A DNA stretch of 64,000 nt from Ga0077555 sp033764055 (GCA_033764055.1 JANRJI010000134.1:76661-140660), one strand, 5' to 3'; numbered from the stretch's first letter, positions 35,254 through 44,641 are shown. Translations and numbers: made by a program. Notes: generated by a model from the sequence alone, not told the origin.

Positions 35254-35964
35254 TTGCCGCGGCGGCGCAACATCAAGGGCCTCGAGACGGTGCTCGGCTA
35301 CACGTTCAAGAGCCGCACGGCTCTCGACCGGGCGCTGACACACGCATCGACGCGATCGGATCAGGCGAAAACCGAGGACAACGAGCGCCTCGAGTTCCTC
35401 GGTGACCGGGTTCTGGGTCTCGCCATCGCCGAGCTGCTGGTCGAGCGCGACCCGAAGGCGAGCGAGGGCGCGCTCGCCCGTCGCTTCAACCGGCTGGTGC
35501 GCAAGGAAGCCTGTGCGAGGGTCGGCCGGGCGCTCGGGCTCGGACCGCTGCTCGTGCTGTCCGTCGCGGAGGACGAAAGCGGGGGACGCGACAAGGACAC
35601 GATCCTCGCCGACGCTACCGAGGCCATGCTGGCCGCGATCTTCCTCGAGGCGGGCTTTCCGACGGTGCGCGATGTCATCCGGCGAAACTGGGAGCCGTTG
35701 CTCGAGGGGTTGCCAGAGACCATCGCCGACGCCAAGTCGATGCTGCAGGAGTGGGCTCAGGGACGAGGACTTCCGTTGCCCGTCTACGTCGAAGTGTCGC
35801 GCGAAGGCCCCGATCACGCGCCGAAATTCACGACCGAGGTGCGAATTGACGGCCGCAAGCCTGCACGCGGCACCGGCGCCTCGAAGAGGGCCTCGGAGCA
35901 GGCTGCGGCCTCGGTGATGCTGTTGCGGGAGGGCGTGATCGGCGGAGGTGGTAGCCATGGCTGA
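35254..35964 (+). CDS. rnc: Ribonuclease III
   Basis: A 236-residue double-strand-specific endoribonuclease that processes rRNA and structured RNAs. The signature NERLEFLGDRVLGLAIAE and the acidic DATEAMLAAIFLEAG supply the metal ligands, and a C-terminal dsRNA-binding domain runs from about residue 165 to 228 (ASKRASEQAAASVML). The start is TTG with AGAGGAA 7 bases upstream. No ATG gives a full domain without running into lepB. Its stop overlaps the era start by 8 bases, indicating translational coupling. Confidence 0.95.
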   Translation: MPRRRNIKGLETVLGYTFKSRTALDRALTHASTRSDQAKTEDNERLEFLGDRVLGLAIAELLVERDPKASEGALARRFNRLVRKEACARVGRALGLGPLLVLSVAEDESGGRDKDTILADATEAMLAAIFLEAGFPTVRDVIRRNWEPLLEGLPETIADAKSMLQEWAQGRGLPLPVYVEVSREGPDHAPKFTTEVRIDGRKPARGTGASKRASEQAAASVMLLREGVIGGGGSHG

Positions 35965-36925
35965 GCCCAACACGAATGCTCTCGATGTGGCCGGCGGCGA
36001 TGACGGGCCGATGGCGGACGTCTCTCAGCGGCGGTGCGGGTTCATCGCCCTGATCGGCGCTCCCAATGCCGGGAAGTCCACACTGCTCAATGCGCTGGTC
36101 GGCGCGAAGGTGTCGATCGTCTCGCGCAAGGTGCAGACAACTCGTGTTCCCTTGCGAGGCATCGCCATCGAGGGGGACAGCCAGCTCGTGTTCATCGACA
36201 CGCCGGGAATCTTCCAGCCGCGGCGGCGACTCGACCGGGCCATGGTCGACGCGGCCACGGGCGTCGCCGGCGACGCCGACATCGTGGCGCTGCTTGTCGA
36301 CGCTGCCAAAGGCGCGACCGATGAGGTCGATGCGATTCTCGGGCAGCTGCGCCCGATCGACGAAGGGCGCCGCATTTTGATTCTCAACAAGGTGGACCGT
36401 GTCGAGAAGCCGACGCTCCTCGGGCTCGCTCAGGAGATCCACAAGCGATTGCCGTTCAGTGCGACGTTCATGATCTCGGCGATCACTGGCAGCGGTGTGG
36501 ATGCGCTGAAGCGCCATCTCGCGAAGAGTGTGCCGGAAGGACCGTGGCATTATCCCGAGGACGAGATCACTGACGCCACCGAGCGGTCGACGGCGGCCGA
36601 GGTGACCCGCGAGAAGATCTACGAGTATCTGCACGAGGAGCTGCCCTACCAGACGACGGTCGAGACGACGGGTTGGGAGGAGAAGAAGGACGGCTCGGTT
36701 CGGATCGAGCAAACCGTATTCGTCGCGCGCGAGGGGCAACGACGCATCGTCCTCGGCGAGGGCGGCCACGGCATCAAGAAGATCTCGATGGCGTCGCGGC
36801 ACGAGCTGGCGCGAATGCTCGGCCGGCCGGTGCATCTCTTCCTGCACGTCAAGCTCGCCGAAGGCTGGGAGAATGATCCCGAGCGCTATCGCGAGATGGG
36901 CCTCGAGTTCCCCCGAAAAAAGTGA
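35957..36925 (+). CDS. era: GTPase Era
   Basis: A 322-residue GTPase that binds 16S rRNA and monitors 30S maturation. The G-box motifs are GAPNAGKST (G1), DTPGI (G3), NKVD (G4) and ISAITGSGVD (G5). The C-terminal KH domain contains VLGEGGHGIKKISMASRHEL and the end RPVHLFLHVKLAEGWEND. The ATG is set by GGAGG 8 bases upstream. It is coupled to rnc, the classic lepB-rnc-era arrangement. recO, often next in this class, does not follow; instead an unrelated minus-strand gene converges on it. Confidence 0.96.
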   Translation: MAEPNTNALDVAGGDDGPMADVSQRRCGFIALIGAPNAGKSTLLNALVGAKVSIVSRKVQTTRVPLRGIAIEGDSQLVFIDTPGIFQPRRRLDRAMVDAATGVAGDADIVALLVDAAKGATDEVDAILGQLRPIDEGRRILILNKVDRVEKPTLLGLAQEIHKRLPFSATFMISAITGSGVDALKRHLAKSVPEGPWHYPEDEITDATERSTAAEVTREKIYEYLHEELPYQTTVETTGWEEKKDGSVRIEQTVFVAREGQRRIVLGEGGHGIKKISMASRHELARMLGRPVHLFLHVKLAEGWENDPERYREMGLEFPRKK

Positions 36926-36992
36926 TGACAATGGGGAGGCGGAGAACAGCCAGCCGGATCGTGCCGTGCGACAGCTGCGCGGGCTTCGCGCC

Positions 36993-37838
36993 TCAGGTGA
37001 TGCTGCAGGCCGGCTCGGATGCGACCGTCTCATGCATGGACAGGTCGCGGATGGTCGGCGTCGTCCCCGACAGAGGATTGTCTGGATCCCAGGACACTTT
37101 CACCTGCTGGAATCGCGACGAGAGCGCGTCGTAGATGAGCAAGCGTCCGGCCATCGTGTCGCCGATGCCGAGGATCTCCTTCAGGACCTCGGTCGCCTGC
37201 AGAGTGCCGACCACGCCGACGATCGAGCCCAGCACGCCGACCTCGGCGCAGTTGGCGACCGTGCCCGGAGGCGGCGCATCGGGAAAGAGGCAGCGGTAGG
37301 TCGGCCACGGCGTGCCGTCAGGTCTCTTCTCGTGCGGCTTCAACGTGGTTACGTAGCCATCGAACGGCCCGACTGCCGCGAACACCAATGGTCGCCTCGC
37401 GAGATAGCAGGCATCCGACACGAGGTACCGTGTCGCAAAATTGTCCGACCCGTCGGCGACGATGTCGTAGCGGCCGATCAGATCGAGCGCGTTGCCGGCG
37501 TCGATACGAGTCTCGTGCATCTCCACGGTGACGTGCGGGTTGATCCGGCCGACGGCGTCGCGGGCGCTCTCCACCTTCGGCTGACCGACGTGATCGGTAT
37601 CGTGGGCGATCTGGCGCTGCAGGTTCGACAACGAGACCCGGTCGTCGTCGACGATGCCGATCGTGCCGACGCCGGCCGCGGCCAGATACAGCGCCAGCGG
37701 GCTGCCGAGCCCCCCGGCGCCGATCAACAGCACGCGCGCCGCCTTCAGCCGCTGCTGGCCCTGGCCGCCGACCTCGCGCAGAACGAGATGGCGCCGGTAG
37801 CGCTCGATCTCTGTGGGTGTGAGCGTGGGTGTCGTCAT
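36993..37838 (-). CDS. moeB: ThiF/MoeB/HesA family E1-like adenylyltransferase
   Basis: A 281-residue enzyme that adenylates the C-terminal glycine of a sulfur-carrier protein (MoaD or ThiS) in molybdopterin or thiamine synthesis. It has RYRRHLVLREVGGQGQQRLK, the ATP-binding VLLIGAGGLGSPLALYLAAAG, DDDRVSLSNLQRQ, VADGSDNFATRY, and ANCAEVGVLG with the candidate thioester cysteine. The CxxC zinc pairs of E. coli MoeB are incomplete and there is no rhodanese domain. AAGGTGG precedes the ATG. No other moa/moe or thi genes lie next to it, although a tungstate/molybdate-type importer is 5 kb away. Confidence 0.85.
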   Translation of the reverse strand: MTTPTLTPTEIERYRRHLVLREVGGQGQQRLKAARVLLIGAGGLGSPLALYLAAAGVGTIGIVDDDRVSLSNLQRQIAHDTDHVGQPKVESARDAVGRINPHVTVEMHETRIDAGNALDLIGRYDIVADGSDNFATRYLVSDACYLARRPLVFAAVGPFDGYVTTLKPHEKRPDGTPWPTYRCLFPDAPPPGTVANCAEVGVLGSIVGVVGTLQATEVLKEILGIGDTMAGRLLIYDALSSRFQQVKVSWDPDNPLSGTTPTIRDLSMHETVASEPACSIT

Positions 37839-37890
37839 GACGACCACCTTAGCTCAAGAGGCGCCACCCCGTGAATGCGTGAGTTGTGGC

Positions 37891-37908
37891 AGCGGCCCGT
37901 GGGCCGCT
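37891..37908 (-). terminator. Short 8-bp palindromic hairpin
   Basis: AGCGGCCC GT GGGCCGCT, 66 bases downstream of the stop of the oligopeptide-type binding-protein gene and before moeB on the same strand. It is a possible terminator, without a T-run. Confidence 0.4.
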
Positions 37909-37973
37909 GACCGATGCCTGCGACTCTCACGCGCGCAGTTTGTCCGCCTGATCTCTTGCGCCGGACCCGCTCG

Positions 37974-39566
37974 TCACTTGTCCAGCCACACCTGGTCGAA
38001 CCGCCAGCTGTTGTAGATCGAGTTCTCGGGCTGGACGTGGCCCTTGAGGTGGGGGTGCCAGCAGGTCGCCTGATTCCCGTGGAAGATGATCGGCCGCACC
38101 ACGTCCTCGACGAGGATCCGCTCGATCTTCCAGACGATCTCTTTCCGCTTCGCGGCGTCTGCCTCCTGCGACTGCTCGTCGAGTAGCTTGTCGACCTCTG
38201 GATTGCAGTACTTCGTGAAATTTGCAGGCGAGCCGCACTTGAAGCCCATCGTCAACACGCCATCCGGATCGTCCACGCCGGCGCCGGCGAGATTCAGCGC
38301 CACCGAGTATCCCTTGCCGAACAGGCGATTGTACCACTGCGAGGATTCGGCAATGTCCAGCGTCGCATCGAAGTGGATCTTGTTGAGCTGATCGACGAGA
38401 ATCACCGCCGGATCACGGAAATTGTTGAAGTCACGCGTCGTGACTTTCACCTTCAGCCTGTTGTTGGGACCATAGCCGAGGCTTTCCATGATCTTGATGG
38501 CCTCGGCTCTCTGCTTCTCCGGGTCACCGTAGCCCAAGAGCTTCTTCAGCTCCGCTTCCGGCATGCCCCACTTGCCCTGTGGCGGTGCCTGCATGTTGAC
38601 GGCGAGGAAGGCCTTTCCCTGGCCCAGAATGTCGATATAGGCCTGTCGGTCGATCGCGAGTGCCATCGCGCGCCTCAGCTCAGGCTTGTCGAAGGGCGGC
38701 AGGTCGCGGTTGACGAGCATATGCGTCGTCACGTTGGTCGGCTGCAGCTCGCAGTGCGCCTTGGGCGCCTTGCTGGCAACGTCGCCGAGCAGCGGCACGG
38801 TGATGTCCGCCGTCCGCGTCATGTCGAACTCACCCGTCGAGAACGCGAGCACCCGAGTCGAACGGTTCGTGACGATTCGCCACTCGATGGCGTCGAGGTA
38901 AGGCTTGCCCTGGTCCCAGTACTCCTTGTTGCGCTCGAGCTTGATCGACTGGTTGCTCTTGAACTCGACGAACCTGAACGGTCCGGTGCCAACCGGGGCC
39001 GTGCGCATGTCCTTGGCCTCGACATGGCAAGGATAGATGCCCGTGTAGCCTGAGGCCAGCATCGACAGGAGCGAGGCCTGTGGCCGCTTGAGGACGAATG
39101 TCGCCTCGTGGTCGCCGTTGACCGTCACCTCGGTGAGATTGTCGTACCAGACGTCGCGGGGATTGCGGCGATAGAACTTCTCGATCTTCCCGTTCAGTCG
39201 ATGGAACGTGCATTGAACGTCCTTGGCCGTGAACGGCTTGCCGTCGTGCCACTTGACGCCTTCGCGCAGCTTGAAGGTCAGCTTCGTGCGCGTCGGGTCC
39301 CACTGCCAGCTCGCAGCCAGCTCCGGTATGACCGTGGATCCGTCGTGACTCTTCTTCGTAGGGTCGAAGCGCACGAGGTTCGAGTAGACAGCGGAAAACG
39401 GCTGGACGACCTCGATGGTCGTCTCCTCGTGCAGCGAGGCGCTCGGCGGGTTCGTGGTCAGGTACATCTTGAGCGTGCCGCCCTGCTTCTGGGCGAGCGC
39501 AGGTGTCACCGTCACGACCAGTGCAGAGACGGCGGCGATACGAAGGGCAACATTTCCGATAGGCAA
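37974..39566 (-). CDS. ABC transporter substrate-binding protein, family 5 (peptide/nickel type)
   Basis: A 530-residue periplasmic binding protein with a signal peptide (MPIGNVALRIAAVSALVVTVTP, cleaved near ALA/QK). The family-5 signature appears as VRFDPTKKSHDGSTVIPELAASW, LTFKLREGVKWHDGKPFTAKDV, and GTGPFRFVEFKSNQSIKLERN. It captures peptides, nickel chelates or other small solutes for an ABC importer. No permease or ATPase gene is adjacent, so it is an orphan receptor in this window and must use components elsewhere. The next upstream gene, an aminotransferase, is about 210 bp away and may be functionally separate. Confidence 0.9.
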   Translation of the reverse strand: MPIGNVALRIAAVSALVVTVTPALAQKQGGTLKMYLTTNPPSASLHEETTIEVVQPFSAVYSNLVRFDPTKKSHDGSTVIPELAASWQWDPTRTKLTFKLREGVKWHDGKPFTAKDVQCTFHRLNGKIEKFYRRNPRDVWYDNLTEVTVNGDHEATFVLKRPQASLLSMLASGYTGIYPCHVEAKDMRTAPVGTGPFRFVEFKSNQSIKLERNKEYWDQGKPYLDAIEWRIVTNRSTRVLAFSTGEFDMTRTADITVPLLGDVASKAPKAHCELQPTNVTTHMLVNRDLPPFDKPELRRAMALAIDRQAYIDILGQGKAFLAVNMQAPPQGKWGMPEAELKKLLGYGDPEKQRAEAIKIMESLGYGPNNRLKVKVTTRDFNNFRDPAVILVDQLNKIHFDATLDIAESSQWYNRLFGKGYSVALNLAGAGVDDPDGVLTMGFKCGSPANFTKYCNPEVDKLLDEQSQEADAAKRKEIVWKIERILVEDVVRPIIFHGNQATCWHPHLKGHVQPENSIYNSWRFDQVWLDK

Positions 39567-39779
39567 GAAAACCTCCCGAGTTGTCGTGCCCGGTCTTTTG
39601 CCGGAGCTTCAGCTTGCAGGTCCGCACCGGCGGAGACGACCGATGCGCCGGAGCAGGTTTGCCGCGTGCTATTCCGCGGCCAGCCGCCCGGGACTGCTGG
39701 GAGCCCCGGGCGACAGGTCGATGCTAATCGAGGTGCACATGCCCGTCATCAGAGAGTTACGGACACGGACCGGACGCCG

Positions 39780-41153
39780 TCAGTTGGCTCGAACCGCGCT
39801 CCACGTGTCGTCGAGCGCCGCCGTCAATCGGCGGATCATCTCGGCGACCTCGGCCTCCGTGATGATCAGGGGCGGCGAGAACGCGATCCGATTGCCGACG
39901 AGGCGCAGGATCAGCCCGTGCTTCTTCGCGTTGGCTGCGAGCGTGTCCATCACGCCTGCGGAGGCCGGGTGCATCTCGCGCGTCCCCTTGTCCTTCACCA
40001 CCTCGAGCGCCCCGATGAGGCCGACGCCACGGAACTCGCCGATCAGGGGGTGGCTTTCGAGGGCTTTCAGACCGGCGAGGAACGGCTTCTCGACCCGGCC
40101 GACATGGCCGATGAGGTCCATCTCCTCGTAGATTTTCAGCGTCTCGAGCGCGACCGCAGCCGTCACCGGATGGCCGGCGTAGGTATAGCCGTGAGCGAGA
40201 TGGCCGACCTTGTCCGTCTCGATCATCAGCGCCTGGAAGACCCGCTCGTTGAGCAGCAAGGCCGAGATCGGCTGCAATCCGGCCGACAGCGCCTTCGCGC
40301 ACGAGATCATGTCCGGCTTCAAGTCGAAGGTCTGGCTGCCCCACATCTTGCCGGTCCGCCCGAAGCCACAGATCACCTCGTCAGCGACGAACAGGATGTC
40401 GTATTTTTTGAGGACGGCCTGGATCTTCTCGAAGTATCCGGCCGGCGGCAGCACCGCGCCTCCGGCCCCCATTACCGGCTCCGCCCAGAACGCGGCGACC
40501 GTCTCCGGCCCCTCCTCCAGGATGAGCCTCTCGAGGGCTGACGCCATACGCGTCGAGAATTGCTCCTCGGTCTCCCCCGGCAGCTGGTTACGGTAGTAGT
40601 TCGGGAACTCGGTATGCCGGAACGCATCGAACGGCAGCCCCGACTCCTGGTGCATGTCGGGCTTGCCGGAAATGCTGGCCGAAGCGCAGGTGGAGCCGTG
40701 GTAGCCCATCTTGCGGCCGATGATCTTGCGCTTCCAGGGCTTGCCGTGCGCATGCCAGAAGTACCACACGAGCTTGACCGCCGTGTCGTTGGCTTCCGAG
40801 CCCGAGCACTGGAAGAACACCTTCGACATCGGCACCGGAGCCATCTCGAGCAGCTTGGCCGCCAGCTTGATCGCGCTCTCGTTCGAGGCGCTGCGATAGA
40901 TGTGATAGTAGCCGACCTTGCACATCTCGTCGTAGGCGACCTTGGCCAGCCGCTCCACGCCAAAGCCGAGCGAGGCGCACCAGAGCCCCGCCGCCGCCTC
41001 GAGATACTCCCGGCCGTCGTCGTCGTAGACGAAGATGCCCTTGCCTCGCGAGATGATCGTCGGACCGCGCTCGAGGTGCTGGCGCAGGTTCGATTGCGGG
41101 TGGATCAGGCTTTGCACGTCGAGGGCGTGAAGACTGTTCGGGATGACGGTCAT
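39780..41153 (-). CDS. Class-III pyridoxal-phosphate aminotransferase
   Basis: A 457-residue omega-type aminotransferase. The PLP-binding pattern is visible: SGSEANDTAVKLVWYFWHAHG (cofactor phosphate loop), GYHGSTCASASISG, FVADEVICGFGRTGKMWGS with the cofactor-ring aspartate, and DMISCAKALSAGLQPISALL with the Schiff-base lysine. GYTYAGHPVTAAVALETLKIY follows. Relatives use beta-alanine, putrescine, taurine or other omega-amines with pyruvate as acceptor. The ATG MTVIPNSLHALD is favoured; a longer in-frame start adds an unconserved stretch. The substrate is not assigned. Confidence 0.92.
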   Translation of the reverse strand: MTVIPNSLHALDVQSLIHPQSNLRQHLERGPTIISRGKGIFVYDDDGREYLEAAAGLWCASLGFGVERLAKVAYDEMCKVGYYHIYRSASNESAIKLAAKLLEMAPVPMSKVFFQCSGSEANDTAVKLVWYFWHAHGKPWKRKIIGRKMGYHGSTCASASISGKPDMHQESGLPFDAFRHTEFPNYYRNQLPGETEEQFSTRMASALERLILEEGPETVAAFWAEPVMGAGGAVLPPAGYFEKIQAVLKKYDILFVADEVICGFGRTGKMWGSQTFDLKPDMISCAKALSAGLQPISALLLNERVFQALMIETDKVGHLAHGYTYAGHPVTAAVALETLKIYEEMDLIGHVGRVEKPFLAGLKALESHPLIGEFRGVGLIGALEVVKDKGTREMHPASAGVMDTLAANAKKHGLILRLVGNRIAFSPPLIITEAEVAEMIRRLTAALDDTWSAVRAN

Positions 41154-41269
41154 GGAGGAGGCGCTCCGGGGCAGGTTGACGCAGATGTGCCAGGGGAGCA
41201 CCTGCCTCACGGCTCGTCAATTGATCTCCCGTCGGGCTGTGATCGGCTTTCGGCGTGCTGTGCGGGACC

Positions 41270-42175
41270 TCATGGCGCCCAGCGCACATCCCCTGCCCCC
41301 GACACGTCGAGGCCACCGAGCTCCGCAGCCCGCGCCGCGAAAGCCGATCCACGGATCATACCGAGAAGCCGTTGCAGCGGCGGACGATAGCTGTCGCGCT
41401 GCCGCATCAGCAGGTCGAAGCGCTCGACCGCCACCGGAACGAAATCCAGGCCGGCGGCCGTCGCAACGGCGCGGGTGGCCATGCCGCAGTCGGCATGGCC
41501 GGCCCTGATCGCCTGGGCGATGTCCGGCCCCGTCGGCGCTACGAGGCTCCCGACGAGATCGGTCGTCCGGAGATCGTGGCGCTTGAGGATGGCCATCAGC
41601 AGCAGTTGCGCACCCGCGCCTTCCGGCCGCATCGCGAGGCGCGCGCCTTTCGTATGCGCATCCGCCACGCCGTCGAGGCGAAGGGGATTGCCGTGCTGAA
41701 CCACAAGTCCCTGGTCGCGCGTCGCAAATTTGATCAGCACAGCGTCGTAGAGGCCGGGCTCACTGGCGACAGCGGCGAGGTTGGCATCCTTGGCGGGATC
41801 GTCGAGATCGTGCAGGTGGATCGCCGCCGCGACCACCTCGCCGCCGAGAAACCGGCGGAACCCCGTTTCGCTGCCTTCCGGTAGCAGAGCCAAGCCGGCC
41901 CGCGACTCGGCGAGAGCCCACTGCAACAGGGGATCGTGGCTACCGCCCACGATGGGCGGCGGCACGGCCGGCACGACGCCCGGTGGCCGTGCCATGCCCG
42001 CCAGCAGCCAACGATCGAGCTCACCTCGCGGAAAGAGCCAGCGTCCAGTCACCTTCGTGCACGGCACGGCGCCGGTAGCCACCAACTCATAGAGCTTCCG
42101 CTCCTTCAAACGCAGATAGTCGGCGGCTTCCCCAGTCGTCAGCAGGTCCAGGCCTGCAAATTTTTGCATCTGCAT
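41270..42175 (-). CDS. Excisionase-type HTH plus PBP-like domain regulator, divergent from tupBCA
   Basis: A 301-residue regulator with an N-terminal winged helix of the excisionase/MerR-like type (LLTTGEAADYLRLKERKLYE then LVATGAVPCTKVTGRWLFPR, residues 11-56). A periplasmic-binding-protein-like ligand domain runs from about residue 75 to 285. This architecture is found in regulators next to tungstate or molybdate transporters. It is divergent from the tungstate importer genes with a 7-bp inverted repeat in the shared gap, so it most likely controls them by sensing the oxyanion. Whether it activates or represses is not shown. Confidence 0.85.
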   Translation of the reverse strand: MQMQKFAGLDLLTTGEAADYLRLKERKLYELVATGAVPCTKVTGRWLFPRGELDRWLLAGMARPPGVVPAVPPPIVGGSHDPLLQWALAESRAGLALLPEGSETGFRRFLGGEVVAAAIHLHDLDDPAKDANLAAVASEPGLYDAVLIKFATRDQGLVVQHGNPLRLDGVADAHTKGARLAMRPEGAGAQLLLMAILKRHDLRTTDLVGSLVAPTGPDIAQAIRAGHADCGMATRAVATAAGLDFVPVAVERFDLLMRQRDSYRPPLQRLLGMIRGSAFAARAAELGGLDVSGAGDVRWAP

Positions 42176-42187
42176 GTTTCAATTCTA

Positions 42188-42213
42188 TTGTTTGACTTTG
42201 GCGGAGCAAACAA
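42188..42213. promoter_or_regulatory. Inverted repeat, candidate operator between tup regulator and tupB
   Basis: TTGTTTG and CAAACAA form perfect 7-bp arms separated by 12 bases (centre-to-centre 19 bp, about two helical turns). The element lies 12 bases from the regulator start and 58 bases before tupB, in a locally AT-rich stretch. The geometry fits a dimeric regulator site. It does not match the ModE box by eye. Confidence 0.55.
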
Positions 42214-42271
42214 CCGATTTCGTGAGGCGTGGTCGGTGATGCCGCACCCTGTCTTCAGAAAGGACCCACCC

Positions 42272-42961
42272 GTGAGCGGCGCTGGCGCACTCGAGCTGAT
42301 CGTTCGCGGCGATCCGGCGTTGCTCGCCATCGTGCGCCTATCGTTGCTCGTCACCGTGTCCGCAACTGCACTCGCCTCTTTGATCGGGTTGCCCGCGGGC
42401 GCCCTGCTGGCTCTTGCACGTTTCCCGGGCCGGACTGCACTCGTGGTCGCGATCAACGGGTTGATGGGATTGCCCCCGGTCGTGGTCGGCCTCGCGGTCT
42501 TCCTGCTGCTCTCGCGGTCCGGTCCCTTGGGCAGCCTCGGCCTGCTGTTCACGCCGACAGCGATGGTGCTCGCACAGGCGCTGCTCATCACGCCCATCAT
42601 CGTGGCCCTGACCCGCCAGACCATCGAGGCCTTGTGGGAGGAATACAGCGAGGAGTTGTCGGCGATGGGGGTCAGCCGCGGGTCGGCGGTCGCGACGCTT
42701 CTCTGGGATCTGCGCTTCCCACTGGTGACCATTTTGCTGGCCGGTTTCGGCAGGGCAGCCGCGGAGGTCGGAGCCGTCATCATGGTCGGCGGCAACATCG
42801 ATGGCTTCACGCGGGTCATGACCACGTCGATCGCGCTCGAGACATCAAAAGGAAACCTCGATCTCGCCATCGGGCTGGGGCTCGTGCTGATCGGGCTCGT
42901 CCTGGCTGTCAATGCGCTCGCGTGGGGCGTCCGCCAATGGGCCGGTGCCCATGCTGGGTAG
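42272..42961 (+). CDS. tupB: Tungstate ABC transporter permease
   Basis: A 229-residue inner-membrane permease of the TupB type with about six helices. It begins LELIVRGDPALLAIVRLSLLVT and carries the EAA-loop region SEELSAMGVSRGSAVATLLWD, which contacts the ATPase, and GRAAAEVGAVIMVGGNIDGFTRVMTT, a hallmark of tungstate permeases. GTG is chosen as start because AGAAAGGA lies about 7 bases upstream and it gives the usual length; an ATG 33 bases earlier is the alternative. It overlaps tupC by 11 bases. Confidence 0.88.
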   Translation: MSGAGALELIVRGDPALLAIVRLSLLVTVSATALASLIGLPAGALLALARFPGRTALVVAINGLMGLPPVVVGLAVFLLLSRSGPLGSLGLLFTPTAMVLAQALLITPIIVALTRQTIEALWEEYSEELSAMGVSRGSAVATLLWDLRFPLVTILLAGFGRAAAEVGAVIMVGGNIDGFTRVMTTSIALETSKGNLDLAIGLGLVLIGLVLAVNALAWGVRQWAGAHAG

Positions 42962-43748
42962 GACGTCCGCTGGATCGCAAGCGAGCGAGCCCCCGCCTGC
43001 TGCCCTTCCTCGAGAGCAAGCGGCAAGCGGCTTGGCGGCCGCACCATCTCTGCCATGGCTGTTGCGGCTCGAGGACATCACGCTGCGAGCGGGCGGAAGC
43101 CTCGTCCTCGACGATGTCAGCCTCCCGCTCGCTCGCGGCGTCACGACCGTCCTGCTAGGCCCGAACGGCGCCGGCAAGACGACGCTGCTCAAGGTGGCAA
43201 TGGGTCTCGTCGCGCCGACGTCCGGGCGGGTCGACGAAGCCACCGCATGCGGCGGCGCACCGCGCAAGGCATTCGTGTTCCAGCGGCCGGTCATGCTGCG
43301 CCGCTCAGCCGCCGCCAATGTCGCGTTCGCCCTGCGAGCGGCGTCGCGCCCCGCTGCTACGGGCGAGGTCGATGCCCTCCTGGCCCGCGTCGGCCTCGGC
43401 AGCCTCGGCAGCCGCCCTGCACGCCTCATGTCCGGCGGCGAGCAGCAGCGGCTGGCCCTGGCGCGGGCTCTGGCTCGCGCCCCCGGGATCATTTTCCTCG
43501 ACGAGCCCACCGCGAGCCTCGATCCGGCGGCCACCAAGGCCGTCGAGGAGATCATCAAGAGCATGATCGCCGATGGCGTCACCGTCGTCATGTCCACCCA
43601 CGACCTCGGCCAGGCGCGCCGCTTGGCCGACCGCACCGCCTTCATGGCCCGTGGCCGCCTGCTGGAGACGGGGCCTGCAGGCGCCTTCTTCTCGGCCCCC
43701 GCGACGCGCGAGGCGCGCAGCTTTCTCGCGGGTGACATCGTCCTATGA
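42951..43748 (+). CDS. tupC: Tungstate ABC transporter ATP-binding protein
   Basis: A 265-residue ATPase. Walker A is GPNGAGKTT, the Q-loop region FVFQRPVMLRRSAAANVAFAL, signature MSGGEQQRLALARAL, Walker B IIFLDEPTASLD and the switch histidine is in MSTHDLGQA. A proline- and alanine-rich N-terminal extension of about 40 residues before LLRLEDITLRAGG is unusual for the family, so translation may begin later than the ATG that overlaps tupB. The stop codon overlaps a possible early tupA start. It powers uptake through TupB. Confidence 0.88.
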   Translation: MLGRTSAGSQASEPPPAALPREQAASGLAAAPSLPWLLRLEDITLRAGGSLVLDDVSLPLARGVTTVLLGPNGAGKTTLLKVAMGLVAPTSGRVDEATACGGAPRKAFVFQRPVMLRRSAAANVAFALRAASRPAATGEVDALLARVGLGSLGSRPARLMSGGEQQRLALARALARAPGIIFLDEPTASLDPAATKAVEEIIKSMIADGVTVVMSTHDLGQARRLADRTAFMARGRLLETGPAGAFFSAPATREARSFLAGDIVL

Positions 43749-43768
43749 GCACGACCAAGGAGAGCATC

Positions 43769-44617
43769 ATGAGATCCACGATAGCATCCGCAGTTCTGGC
43801 GCTGGCATTGATCGCCGGCGGGGCGGCTGCAACCTCGGCGCAAAAGAAACCAGAAGCGGCGGCACAGTCGATTGTCGTCGCCTCGACGACATCGACGCAG
43901 GACTCGGGCCTATTCGGGCACATCCTGCCGCTGTTCAAGGCCAAGACTGGCATCGACGTGAAAGTCGTCGCCCAGGGAACGGGCCAAGCGCTGGACACCG
44001 GCCGGCGCGGCGACGCCGACGTCGTCCTCGTCCATGCCAAGGCTCAGGAGGAGGCGTTCGTCGCCAACGGCTTCGGCGTCAAGCGCCAGGACGTCATGTA
44101 CAATGACTTCGTGCTGATCGGCCCGGCTGCCGATCCGGCCAAGGCGAAGGGCGGCAACGACATCGTCGCTGCATTGAAAGCCGTCGCAACCACGAAGAGC
44201 CCATTCGTCTCGCGCGGCGACAAGTCGGGCACCCATAGTGCCGAGCTGCAGCTGTGGCAGGTGGCAGGACTCGAGCCTCAGAAGGCCAAGCCCATATGGT
44301 ACCGCGAGATCGGTCAGGGCATGGGGGCCGCCCTCAACACCGCTGCCGCCATGGGTGCCTACGTGCTTGCCGACCGCGGCACGTGGATATCCTTCAAGGG
44401 CAAGGATAGCCTCGCGATCGCAGTCGAGGGCGACAAGCGACTGTTCAATCAGTATGGCGTTATCCTGGTCGATCCGGCAAAGCACCCTCACGTCCGGAAG
44501 GACGCCGGACAGGCGTTCATCGATTGGCTAGTCGGAGCGGAGGGCCAGGCGGCCATCCGCAGCTATAAGATCAACGGCCAGCAGTTGTTCTTCCCGAACG
44601 CCTCGCCTTCGGGCTGA
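43769..44617 (+). CDS. tupA: Tungstate-binding periplasmic protein
   Basis: A 282-residue periplasmic receptor with signal peptide MRSTIASAVLALALIAGGAAAT. The conserved oxyanion site motif ASTTSTQDSGLFGHILP is the TupA hallmark, with VVAQGTGQALDTGRRGDADV and FVSRGDKSGTHSAELQLW completing the pocket. AAGGAGA 6 bases upstream fixes the ATG; an ATG 24 bases earlier overlaps the tupC stop but would disturb the signal peptide. The gene order permease-ATPase-receptor is unusual for tup, where the receptor often comes first. Tungstate (or molybdate) is the likely ligand. Confidence 0.92.
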   Translation: MRSTIASAVLALALIAGGAAATSAQKKPEAAAQSIVVASTTSTQDSGLFGHILPLFKAKTGIDVKVVAQGTGQALDTGRRGDADVVLVHAKAQEEAFVANGFGVKRQDVMYNDFVLIGPAADPAKAKGGNDIVAALKAVATTKSPFVSRGDKSGTHSAELQLWQVAGLEPQKAKPIWYREIGQGMGAALNTAAAMGAYVLADRGTWISFKGKDSLAIAVEGDKRLFNQYGVILVDPAKHPHVRKDAGQAFIDWLVGAEGQAAIRSYKINGQQLFFPNASPSG

Positions 44618-44641
44618 GGCGGGCTTCGCCGAGCGGCCGGC

